From Ancylobacter dichloromethanicus (GTDB lineage Bacteria > Pseudomonadota > Alphaproteobacteria > Rhizobiales > Xanthobacteraceae): a DNA stretch of 48,296 nt. The notes under the pieces were generated by a model, which was not told the DNA's origin, made no database searches, and worked only from the letters and a program-made list of their open reading frames with translations. Positions 17,958 to 24,792 of this stretch are shown one piece after another; position 1 is the first letter of the stretch; every line of letters begins with the position of its first letter. The stretch spans positions 1 through 48,296 of the forward strand of contig NZ_JAHBGC010000061.1 in NCBI RefSeq assembly GCF_018390645.1, in the 5' to 3' direction. The translations under genes and the position numbers were made by a program.

Positions 17958-20339
17958 TCAGCCCACGGCGCGCAGATGGCGGATCGGCCGGCCCGGCGCC
18001 ATGGCCTGTGCTGCCCGCACCATGCCCTGCGCGTCGATGCCGACATGGCGGTAGAGGTCGGCAATGGTGCCGGTCTGGCCGAAATGCTCGACCCCCAGCG
18101 CCCGCGCGCGGTGGCCGTGCACGGCACCGAGCCAGCCCAGCGTCGCCGGGTGGCCGTCCACGGCGCTGATGATGGCGCAGCCCGGCGGCACCGCGTCGAG
18201 CAGCGTCTCGACATGGGCGCGGGCGCCCGCATCACCGGCTTCGCGGGCACGCTGCGCCTGCGTCCAGCCGCCATGCAGGAGGTCGGCCGAGGTGACGGCG
18301 AGCAGGCCGACATCGCGCCGGTCCTCGGCGATCAGCCCCACCGCCTCGATCGCTTCCGGCGCCAGCGCCCCGCTATAGGCGATGACCACCTGCGCGTTCG
18401 GCCCCGGCCGGCGCAGCCAGTAGCCGCCCTTCACGATGTCGGCCGCCAGCGCCGCGTCCATGGTCCGGCGCGGTTGCTCGATGGTGCGGGTGGACAGGCG
18501 CAAAGAGGCCGAGCCGCCATCCTCCGCCTGCACATGCGCGAAGGCGAAGCGCAGGATGACGGCGAGTTCATCGACAAAGGCCGGCTCGAAGCTCGCCAGC
18601 CCATCCTGCGCCATGCCGATCAGCGGCGTGGCGATGGACTGGTGCGCCCCGCCCTCCGGCGCCAGCGTCACCCCGGAAGGCGTGGCGGCGATGATGAAGC
18701 GGGCGTCCTGGTAGCAGGCATAGTTCAGCGCGTCGAGCCCGCGCTCGATGAAGGGATCGTACAGCGTGCCGATGGGCAGCAGCCGCTCGCCGAACAGCGA
18801 ATGCGACAGGCCGAGCGCCGAGAGCATGGTGAACAGGTTCATCTCGGCGATGCCGAGTTCCAGGTGTTGGCCGCTCGGGGCGAATTCCCAATTATAGGTC
18901 GAGGGAATGCGCTCCTTCTTGAAGGTGTCGGCCAGTTCCTCGCGCGCGAACAGCTTGCGCCGGTTCACCCACGCCCCGAGATTGGTCGAGACGGTCACAT
19001 CGGGCGAGGTAGTGACGACGCGGCGAGCGAAGGTGTCCTCGCGCTTGCCGATTTCGTTCAGCAGCAGGCCGAAGCCCTGCTGGGTCGACATGGCAGGCTG
19101 CAGCGGCACGTCGAGCGCGGCGGGCACCTCGATCTTCGGCGGCGCGTGGCGGCGCGTGCCTTCGGTGTGGAACGGCACGGCGTCAAGAAACGCCTGCAGC
19201 GTCGCGGGCGGCGTCGCCAGCCCCTCGAACAGGTCCCATTCATGCCCGGGGCGGACATCGTGGCGCGTGCGCAGGGTTTCCACCTGCGTCGGCGTCATCA
19301 GCCCGGCATGGTTGTCCTTGTGGCCGGCGAGCGGCAGGCCGAAGCCCTTGATGGTGTAGGCGATGAAGCAGACCGGCCGGTCATGGCGGCGGGCGGCCTC
19401 GAAGGCGTCGACCAGCGAGGGCAGGTCGTGCCCGCCGAGATTGCCCATCAGCGCCGCCAGTTCGTCATCCGAACGGCGGTCGAGCAGCGCGCTGACCTCG
19501 CTTTGGTCGCCGATGTCGTCCATCAGCCGCTTGCGCCAGGCCTTGCCGCCCTGGAAGGTCAACGCCGAGTAAAGCGGGTTCGGGCAGGTGTCGATCCAGC
19601 GCTTGAGCGCCGCGCCGCCCTTCTCCCTGAACGCCGCCTGCTGCAGCTGGCCGTATTTCAGGATCACCACATCCCAGCCGAAGTTGCGGAAGATGGATTC
19701 GAACCGCTCCCACAGCCCCTCGCGCACCACGGCGTCGAGGCTCTGCCTGTTGTAGTCGACGATCCACCAGGTGTTGCGCAGGCCGTGCTTCCAGCCCTCC
19801 AGCAGCGCCTCGAAGATGTTGCCTTCGTCCATCTCGGCATCGCCGACGAGCGCGACCATCTTGCCCTCGGGGCCCTGTCCCAGCCCCTTGGCGGCGAGAT
19901 AGTCCTGCACCAGCGAGGCGAACAGCGTCTGCGCCACGCCGAGCCCGACCGAGCCGGTGGAGAAATCGACGTCGTCGATGTCCTTGGTGCGGGAGGGGTA
20001 GGACTGCGCGCCGCCATAGGCGCGGAAATTCTCCAGCTTCTCCCGCGTCTGCTTGCCGGAGAGATACTGGATGGCGTGGAAGATCGGGCTGGCATGCGGC
20101 TTCACCGCCACCCGGTCCTCGGGGCGCAGCGCCCTGAGGTAGAGCGCGGTCATGATGGTGGCGAGCGAGGCGGAGGAGGCCTGATGGCCGCCGACCTTCA
20201 GCCCGTCGGCGTTGGGGCGCACATGGTTGGCATTGTGGATGGTCCACGTCGCCAGCCACAGGATCTTGCGCTCCAGCTCTTTGAGGATCGCGATGTCGGC
20301 GGCGGCGTGGTCGGCACTGTCTGTGGCGGTCTTGGCCAT
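17958..20339 (-). CDS. AceE-like thiamine-dependent 2-oxoacid dehydrogenase E1 (MdeB-like)
   Basis: A 793-residue transketolase-fold enzyme of the homodimeric AceE class, about 90 residues shorter than AceE. The thiamine diphosphate/Mg motif is GDAEMDEG (166-173) with Asn198, preceded by HASPIFHAIQYL and FSTGSVGLG. The central and C-terminal transketolase domains include LGIAEMNLFTML and GAHQSIATPLIG. Pseudomonas putida MdeB, an AceE-like 2-oxobutyrate dehydrogenase E1, is also linked to an Lrp-type regulator (MdeR), and here the gene is divergent from one. That parallel suggests a branched or 2-oxobutyrate-type substrate, but no E2, E3 or methionine gamma-lyase gene is nearby. ATG 20339 is chosen over 20363 because CCGGAGCG precedes it. 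Confidence 0.85.
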   Translation of the reverse strand: MAKTATDSADHAAADIAILKELERKILWLATWTIHNANHVRPNADGLKVGGHQASSASLATIMTALYLRALRPEDRVAVKPHASPIFHAIQYLSGKQTREKLENFRAYGGAQSYPSRTKDIDDVDFSTGSVGLGVAQTLFASLVQDYLAAKGLGQGPEGKMVALVGDAEMDEGNIFEALLEGWKHGLRNTWWIVDYNRQSLDAVVREGLWERFESIFRNFGWDVVILKYGQLQQAAFREKGGAALKRWIDTCPNPLYSALTFQGGKAWRKRLMDDIGDQSEVSALLDRRSDDELAALMGNLGGHDLPSLVDAFEAARRHDRPVCFIAYTIKGFGLPLAGHKDNHAGLMTPTQVETLRTRHDVRPGHEWDLFEGLATPPATLQAFLDAVPFHTEGTRRHAPPKIEVPAALDVPLQPAMSTQQGFGLLLNEIGKREDTFARRVVTTSPDVTVSTNLGAWVNRRKLFAREELADTFKKERIPSTYNWEFAPSGQHLELGIAEMNLFTMLSALGLSHSLFGERLLPIGTLYDPFIERGLDALNYACYQDARFIIAATPSGVTLAPEGGAHQSIATPLIGMAQDGLASFEPAFVDELAVILRFAFAHVQAEDGGSASLRLSTRTIEQPRRTMDAALAADIVKGGYWLRRPGPNAQVVIAYSGALAPEAIEAVGLIAEDRRDVGLLAVTSADLLHGGWTQAQRAREAGDAGARAHVETLLDAVPPGCAIISAVDGHPATLGWLGAVHGHRARALGVEHFGQTGTIADLYRHVGIDAQGMVRAAQAMAPGRPIRHLRAVG

Positions 20340-20414
20340 GGTCGGCGCTCCGGGCTCACCCATGGACGAATGCTAGGTACAAGGCGAAGGCGTTTGGAGC
20401 TATTATCGGTCGCG

Positions 20415-20445
20415 AATGGTGCCTTTCATGGCTGAAATCACCATT
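20415..20445. promoter_or_regulatory. 31-bp dyad, probable Lrp/AsnC operator
   Basis: AATGGTG (20415-20421) pairs with CACCATT (20439-20445), and inside it TTTCA (20424-20428) pairs with TGAAA (20433-20437). The two symmetries share the same centre to within half a base. It lies 23 bases before the Lrp-type gene and about 75 before the divergent E1-like gene, in a 129-base shared promoter region. Lrp/AsnC proteins bind AT-flanked dyads like this and usually control both themselves and a divergent partner. Confidence 0.6.
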
Positions 20446-20468
20446 ATCCTGTCATTTCCTGGTGTTTT

Positions 20469-20939
20469 ATGCCCGAACTGAAACTCGACGCCATCGACCG
20501 CAGGATCCTCGCCACCCTCCAGCAGGACGCGCATACCACGATGGAGGCGCTGGCGGCGGAGGTTGGCCTGTCGCCCTCGCCCTGCGCCCGGCGGGTGCGC
20601 AACCTGGAGGCGGCGGGCGTCATCAGGCGCTATGTGGCTGTCGTAGATCAGGACAAGGTCGGGCTGCCGGTCAGCGTGTTCGCCTCGATCAAGCTGGAGC
20701 GCCAGCGCGAGGATGAGCTTGACCGCTTCGCCAAGGCGATCGCCCGCTGGCCGGAAATCGTCGAGTGCTACCTGATGACCGGGCAGCGCGACTATCTCCT
20801 GCGCATCGTGGTCAAGGACCTGCCGGCCTATGAAGCCTTCCTCAAGCGCACGCTGACCCGGCTGGAGGGCGTCGCCTCGATCGAATCGAGCTTCGCGCTG
20901 AGCCAGGTAAAGCATTCGCAGGCGCTGCCGATCGCGTGA
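20469..20939 (+). CDS. Lrp/AsnC family transcriptional regulator
   Basis: A 156-residue regulator. The N-terminal winged helix-turn-helix spans residues 5-55 (LDAIDRRILATLQ; MEALAAEVGLSPSPCARRV; LEAAGVIRRYVA), and the C-terminal RAM/AsnC ligand domain follows (IVECYLMTGQRDYLLRIVV). Such proteins form octameric rings whose DNA binding responds to amino acids. It is divergent from the AceE/MdeB-like gene and is likely its regulator, as MdeR is for mdeAB. ATG 20469 gives the normal family length. Confidence 0.92.
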   Translation: MPELKLDAIDRRILATLQQDAHTTMEALAAEVGLSPSPCARRVRNLEAAGVIRRYVAVVDQDKVGLPVSVFASIKLERQREDELDRFAKAIARWPEIVECYLMTGQRDYLLRIVVKDLPAYEAFLKRTLTRLEGVASIESSFALSQVKHSQALPIA

Positions 20940-21011
20940 ACGCGGATGATTGCCGGCGCGGGCGACGGCCCCTATCCTGCCGGCCCTTCCGGCACGAGGC
21001 GCGAGGCAGCC

Positions 21012-21812
21012 ATGGCGAAGCACGGTCCTATCCGCATCGGCGTCGGCGGCTGGACGTTCGAGCCGTGGCGCGGGGTGTTCTATCCCGAAGGCCTGACCCA
21101 GAAGCGCGAGCTGGAATATGCCGGCTCGAAGCTCACCGCCATCGAGATCAACGGCACCTATTACGGCTCGCAGAAGCCCGAGAGCTTCGCCAGATGGCGG
21201 GCCGAGACGCCGGACGGCTTCGTCTTCTCGCTCAAGGGCCCGCGCTTCACCACCAATCGCCGGGTGCTGGGCGAGGCGGGTGAATCGATCGAGCGCTTCT
21301 TCAACAGCGGGGTGACCGAGCTGAAGGAGAAGCTCGGCCCGGTGAACTGGCAGTTCATGGCCACCAAGAAATTCGACCCGGACGATTTCGAGGCCTTCCT
21401 CAAGCTTCTGCCCCGGCGCGTCGAGGGGCAGGACATCCGCCACGCGGTGGAGGTGCGGCACGACAGCTTCAAGTCGCCGGACTTCGTCGCGCTGGCGCGG
21501 GAATACGGCGTCGCCATCATCTTTGCCGGCGACAGCGCGTTTCCCGTCATCGCCGATGTCACCGCCCCCTTCGTCTATGCCCGCATCATGGGCACAAGCG
21601 AGGATGAGGCGCTCGGCTACGCGCCCGCGGCTTTGGACGGCTGGGCCGCGACGGCGAAAGCGTGGGCTTCGGGCGAAACGCCGCCGGCGCTGAAGGGGGC
21701 GTTGCTCGCCCCGCCGGCGCAAGCCGCGCCGCGCGAGGTGTTCCTGTTCGTCATCTCGGGCTTCAAGCCCCGCAACCCCGCCGCCGCCATGGCGCTCATC
21801 GAGCGGGTGTGA
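21012..21812 (+). CDS. DUF72 (YecE-like) protein
   Basis: A 266-residue DUF72 protein with a predicted TIM-barrel-like fold. Landmarks are IRIGVGGWTFEPWRGVFYP, IEINGTYYGSQKPESFARW, FSLKGPRFTTNRR and RHAVEVRHDSF. The molecular function of this family is unknown. ATG 21012 has GAGGC upstream and matches the usual N-terminus; earlier frame sequence is not conserved. It overlaps the convergent histidine kinase by 17 bases at the 3' ends. It is 72 bases behind the Lrp gene and may share its transcript. Confidence 0.85.
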   Translation: MAKHGPIRIGVGGWTFEPWRGVFYPEGLTQKRELEYAGSKLTAIEINGTYYGSQKPESFARWRAETPDGFVFSLKGPRFTTNRRVLGEAGESIERFFNSGVTELKEKLGPVNWQFMATKKFDPDDFEAFLKLLPRRVEGQDIRHAVEVRHDSFKSPDFVALAREYGVAIIFAGDSAFPVIADVTAPFVYARIMGTSEDEALGYAPAALDGWAATAKAWASGETPPALKGALLAPPAQAAPREVFLFVISGFKPRNPAAAMALIERV

Positions 21813-23163
21813 GCGGCTCGCGGGCAAATGCCAGCCGCGCCTGCGTGCCGCGCGGCGCCACCCGTGTGATCTCCAGCCGCCCGCCATGCAGCGCGGCGAT
21901 GCGGCGGATGATCTCCAGCCCGATGCCGAGCCCGCCGGCGCGGCGGTAATGGCCGGGCGCGTCGTGAGGGTCGCCCGCCGCCGGATCGAAGCCGCGACCG
22001 TCGTCGATCACCGCGATGCCGGGACCGTCATCGGTCCGCACCACGATGGATACGCCCGGCCCGCCATGGCGGACGGCGTTCTCGATCAGGTTGCGGATGG
22101 CGTCCTTCAGCAGCGCGGCATTGCCGGGCACACCGGGATTGTCGGTCTCCTCGAAGGCGATGCGGCCCCCGCGCGCATAGACGAAGGGCGCCAGCGTGGC
22201 CACCATGTCGCGGCCGATCTCGTCCAGCGCCACCGGGGTGAAGCCGCTGCGGTCGGAGGCCTCCAGCCGGGCCAGCGTCACCAGCTGCTCGACGAAATGG
22301 GTGAGTTCGTCCAGCTCGCCGAGGGTCCGGCGCGCCGCCGGGTCGTCGATGCGCTCCAGCTCCAGCCGGATCACCGCCAGCGGGGTGCGGATCTCGTGGG
22401 CGATGGCGGAGGTGAAGAGCTTCTGCGCCTCCATCAGTTCGCGGGTGCGGGCATAGGAGCGGTTCACCGCGCCGGCGAGCTGGGCGATCTCGCGCGGCAT
22501 GCCGGCCTGCTCCAGCCGGGCGTCCGGGCTCAGCGGGTCGAGCCGCTCGGCCTGCTCGGCCGCCGCCGTCACCGGCGCCAGCGCGGCGCGGATGGAGATG
22601 AGCGTGGCGCCGAGCACGAAGATGAGCGTCAGGCTCATCGGCAGCACCATGTGGTCGAGCACCTCGTCGCCCAACACCTCCCAGACGACGTTCTGCGTGT
22701 CGCCCCTCATCGCGATCTCGAAGAAGATCCTCTGGTCACCACGTTCGATGATGCGGCCGCCGGCAAAGGACAGCGGGTATCCCGGCGAGAGCACGCGCAG
22801 CCAGAAGGTCGGCGGGTTGAGCTCGAGCGGCAGGAAGTGCTCGATGCAGTCCGCGTCGCAATGGGAGAACAGCACCACCCCGCTCGCCGTGCGCACCCGC
22901 GCCACATAGCCCGAGGCCTCGGTGCCATAGCGGCCGGCGAGGTCCGGCGGCAATTGGTAGGAGAGCCGCGTGCCGGCGCTCACCAGTCCGGTGGCAAGGG
23001 CGTCGGTTTCCTGTTCGAGGGCGAGAAGGGAGAGATATTCCGGGTCGCTGCCATATTCCACCAGCACGGCGACGAGCTGCGCCAGCATCGCCAGCGCCGC
23101 GAACAGCACGATGCGCAGCGCGACGAGGCGCCCGAGCGGCGCCCGCACCCCGGCGGTTCTCAC
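21796..23163 (-). CDS. Sensor histidine kinase (QseC/PmrB-like)
   Basis: A 455-residue inner-membrane kinase. It has a transmembrane helix at residues 13-36, a periplasmic domain to about 172, a second helix at 173-192 and a HAMP-like linker. The H-box is AIAHEIRTPLAV with phospho-acceptor His256. The ATPase has NLIENAVRHG (N-box), VIDDGRGF (G1) and GLGIGLEI (G2). The periplasmic part holds two cysteines four residues apart (HCDADC, 102-106) that could bind metal or form a disulfide. It starts with GTG overlapping the response regulator stop (GTGA), so the pair is coupled. The signal is unknown. Confidence 0.92.
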   Translation of the reverse strand: MRTAGVRAPLGRLVALRIVLFAALAMLAQLVAVLVEYGSDPEYLSLLALEQETDALATGLVSAGTRLSYQLPPDLAGRYGTEASGYVARVRTASGVVLFSHCDADCIEHFLPLELNPPTFWLRVLSPGYPLSFAGGRIIERGDQRIFFEIAMRGDTQNVVWEVLGDEVLDHMVLPMSLTLIFVLGATLISIRAALAPVTAAAEQAERLDPLSPDARLEQAGMPREIAQLAGAVNRSYARTRELMEAQKLFTSAIAHEIRTPLAVIRLELERIDDPAARRTLGELDELTHFVEQLVTLARLEASDRSGFTPVALDEIGRDMVATLAPFVYARGGRIAFEETDNPGVPGNAALLKDAIRNLIENAVRHGGPGVSIVVRTDDGPGIAVIDDGRGFDPAAGDPHDAPGHYRRAGGLGIGLEIIRRIAALHGGRLEITRVAPRGTQARLAFAREPLTPAR

Positions 23164-23837
23164 GCCTCGGTCTCGCGCAGCAGGTAGCCGACGCCGCGCA
23201 CCGTCTCGATGGCGGTTCGGGTGGGGAAGGGCGCGAGCCGCCGGCGCAGCCGTGACAGCACGACCTCGATGGCGTTGGGGCTCACCTCCTCGTCGAAGCC
23301 GGAGAGGCGCTCCTCCAACCCGCGCTTGGGCGTCACGCGGCCGGCATTGCGCAGCAGTATTTCCAGCGCCGCCCGCTCGCGCGGGGCCAGCGCGATCACC
23401 TCCGCGCCGCAGCGCGTCTCCTGCGTGGCGGGGTCGAAGCGCAAAGCCCCCGCCTCCAGCACCGGGTTGGAGGAGACCGGTGCCCGGCGCAGCAGCGCCC
23501 GGGCGCGGGCCAGCAGCTCGCCATTGTTGAACGGCTTGGTCAGATAGTCGTCGGCGCCGGCGTCGAGGCCGGCGATGCGCTCGTCTACCGCGCCGCGCGC
23601 GGTCAGCACCAGCACCGGGGTGCCGTTGCGGTTGCGGCGCAGGCCGCGCACGAGGTCGAGCCCGTCGCCATCGGGCAGGCCGAGATCGAGCAGGATCAGG
23701 TCGTAATGGGTGGAGGCGAGCGCATCCTGCGCCTCGCCCGCGCCGCCCACCGCGTCGAGCCGCCAGCCGGCGGCGCGGATGGTCTCGCCCACCAGATCGC
23801 GCAGACGGGCGCTGTCTTCAACCAGAAGAAGCCGCAT
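23160..23837 (-). CDS. OmpR/PhoB-family response regulator
   Basis: A 225-residue two-domain regulator. The receiver has acidic Glu7/Asp8, phospho-acceptor Asp51 in LLDLGLPDGDGL, Thr79 and Lys101 (DDYLTKPF). The C-terminal winged helix ends with IETVRGVGYLL. This subgroup resembles QseB/PmrA/TctD. Its partner is the kinase that overlaps its 3' end. It follows the cytochrome b gene by 6 bases, so it probably regulates its own PepSY-cytochrome operon through the phased repeat upstream. Confidence 0.94.
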   Translation of the reverse strand: MRLLLVEDSARLRDLVGETIRAAGWRLDAVGGAGEAQDALASTHYDLILLDLGLPDGDGLDLVRGLRRNRNGTPVLVLTARGAVDERIAGLDAGADDYLTKPFNNGELLARARALLRRAPVSSNPVLEAGALRFDPATQETRCGAEVIALAPRERAALEILLRNAGRVTPKRGLEERLSGFDEEVSPNAIEVVLSRLRRRLAPFPTRTAIETVRGVGYLLRETEA

Positions 23838-23843
23838 CCGCGC

Positions 23844-24407
23844 TCACCGCCTTTTCCATCCGGTCACCATGGACCACACCAGGTTCTCGCGGTGGCGCAC
23901 GCTTTCGAACAGCGCCGCCGCCGCGTGCAGCAGCGCCAGCACCAGTATGGCATTGGCGAGGGTCTCGTGAAGCTCTTCCAGCCAGTCCTCGCCCCAGAAA
24001 GCGTCGAGCGTGCTCATCCAGCCGGTGAGGCACACGCCGGCGAGCAGCGCCATCAGCGCCAGCATCATCGCCGCCCCGGCCGGGTTGTGGCCGAGCAGGC
24101 GCGGCTCGTGGCCATGCCGCAGCGCGCGGACATAGGCGACGAGGCGGGCGGGTGTCGGCACGAAGTCGGCGAAGCGCGCGTATTTCGTGCCGGTGAAGCC
24201 CCAGACGAGGCGGACCGCGAGCGCGCCGGCGACGACATAGCCGACGATCCGGTGCGGGCTCTCGCCGTCCTCCAGAATGAACAGGTTGAGGACGCAGCCG
24301 GTGACCACGGTCCAGTGGAACAGGCGCACGACCGGGTCCCACACCCGGACACGCGCGCCCGCGGCCGGCGGCGCGCGGCCGCCGGCCTGAACGACCCGCT
24401 CGGTCAT
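23844..24407 (-). CDS. Cytochrome b561/b6-like membrane protein
   Basis: A 187-residue protein with four hydrophobic helices. Candidate haem-ligand histidines are His31 (RLFHWTVV), His52 (ESPHRIVGY), His147 and His161 (helix ending in ALLHAAAALF), the pattern of di-haem b561-type electron carriers. These shuttle electrons across the inner membrane, often from quinol to a periplasmic partner. It overlaps the PepSY gene by 3 bases (TGATG) and is followed by the two-component genes. The co-occurrence suggests redox control of a periplasmic process sensed by the kinase. The electron donor and acceptor are unknown. Confidence 0.9.
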   Translation of the reverse strand: MTERVVQAGGRAPPAAGARVRVWDPVVRLFHWTVVTGCVLNLFILEDGESPHRIVGYVVAGALAVRLVWGFTGTKYARFADFVPTPARLVAYVRALRHGHEPRLLGHNPAGAAMMLALMALLAGVCLTGWMSTLDAFWGEDWLEELHETLANAILVLALLHAAAALFESVRHRENLVWSMVTGWKRR

Positions 24408-24679
24408 CAGTCGATCTCGGACTTCACGACGGCGCCGGTAACCGGGTTGAAATAGACTTCGGCCTTCTTGTTGTCCTTGGTGTAGCCGTAGATCTCATAG
24501 CAGGAGCCCGAGACCTTGAAGGTCTTGATCTTCTGGTAGCCGATCTCCGCCACCTTGGCCTTCATGGCGTCCTCGCTCATCCACTTTTCCCTCGCCTCGG
24601 AGGTGCAGGCCGGGCCGGCGAAGGCGGCGGCGGGCGCAAGGACGGAGAAGGCGACGAGGCCGGCAATGATCTTCTTCAT
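24407..24679 (-). CDS. Secreted PepSY-domain protein
   Basis: A 90-residue protein with a signal peptide (MKKIIAGLVAFSVLAPAAAFA, cleavage near residue 21). A single PepSY-like domain follows: MKAKVAEIGYQKIKTFKVSG, then YEIYGYTKDNKKAEVYFNP and TGAVVK. Two cysteines, Cys25 and Cys60, could form a disulfide. PepSY proteins often act in the periplasm next to cytochromes or two-component systems as small modulators. It is the first gene of the operon that runs through cytochrome b, response regulator and kinase. Confidence 0.9.
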   Translation of the reverse strand: MKKIIAGLVAFSVLAPAAAFAGPACTSEAREKWMSEDAMKAKVAEIGYQKIKTFKVSGSCYEIYGYTKDNKKAEVYFNPVTGAVVKSEID

Positions 24680-24698
24680 GGTGCTTTCCTGATCCGGA

Positions 24699-24730
24699 CG
24701 ATCGCCCGAAAGCGGCGATCGCCCGGAAGC
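24699..24730. repeat. Two 15-base direct repeats in the PepSY promoter region
   Basis: CGATCGCCCGAAAGC (24699-24713) is repeated as CGATCGCCCGGAAGC (24716-24730) with one mismatch and a period of 17 bases. Each copy holds the palindrome CGATCG. The pair lies 20-51 bases upstream of the PepSY start, overlapping the likely core promoter, so it may be an operator or a simple duplication. Confidence 0.55.
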
Positions 24731-24741
24731 TAGCGGCGGCC

Positions 24742-24759
24742 GCCTGTCCGCCGCCTGTC
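24742..24759 (-). promoter_or_regulatory. 7-4-7 direct repeat, candidate OmpR-family response-regulator box
   Basis: GCCTGTC occurs at 24742-24748 and 24753-24759, an 11-base period with a 4-base gap. This is the geometry by which OmpR/PhoB-type dimers bind in tandem. It lies 63-80 bases upstream of the PepSY-cytochrome-regulator-kinase operon, which encodes such a regulator. The second half also sits in the palindrome GCCTGTCAGGC. Autoregulation is inferred. Confidence 0.45.
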
Positions 24760-24792
24760 AGGCGCCCCCAAGGGAAACCCCGGCGGCGGGCG

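Noticed and set aside
24742..24759. A Pho box for PhoB
   Set aside because: CTGTC-N6-CTGTCA resembles it in spacing, but the central AT-rich part is missing and no phosphate genes are near. The local OmpR-type regulator is a simpler partner.
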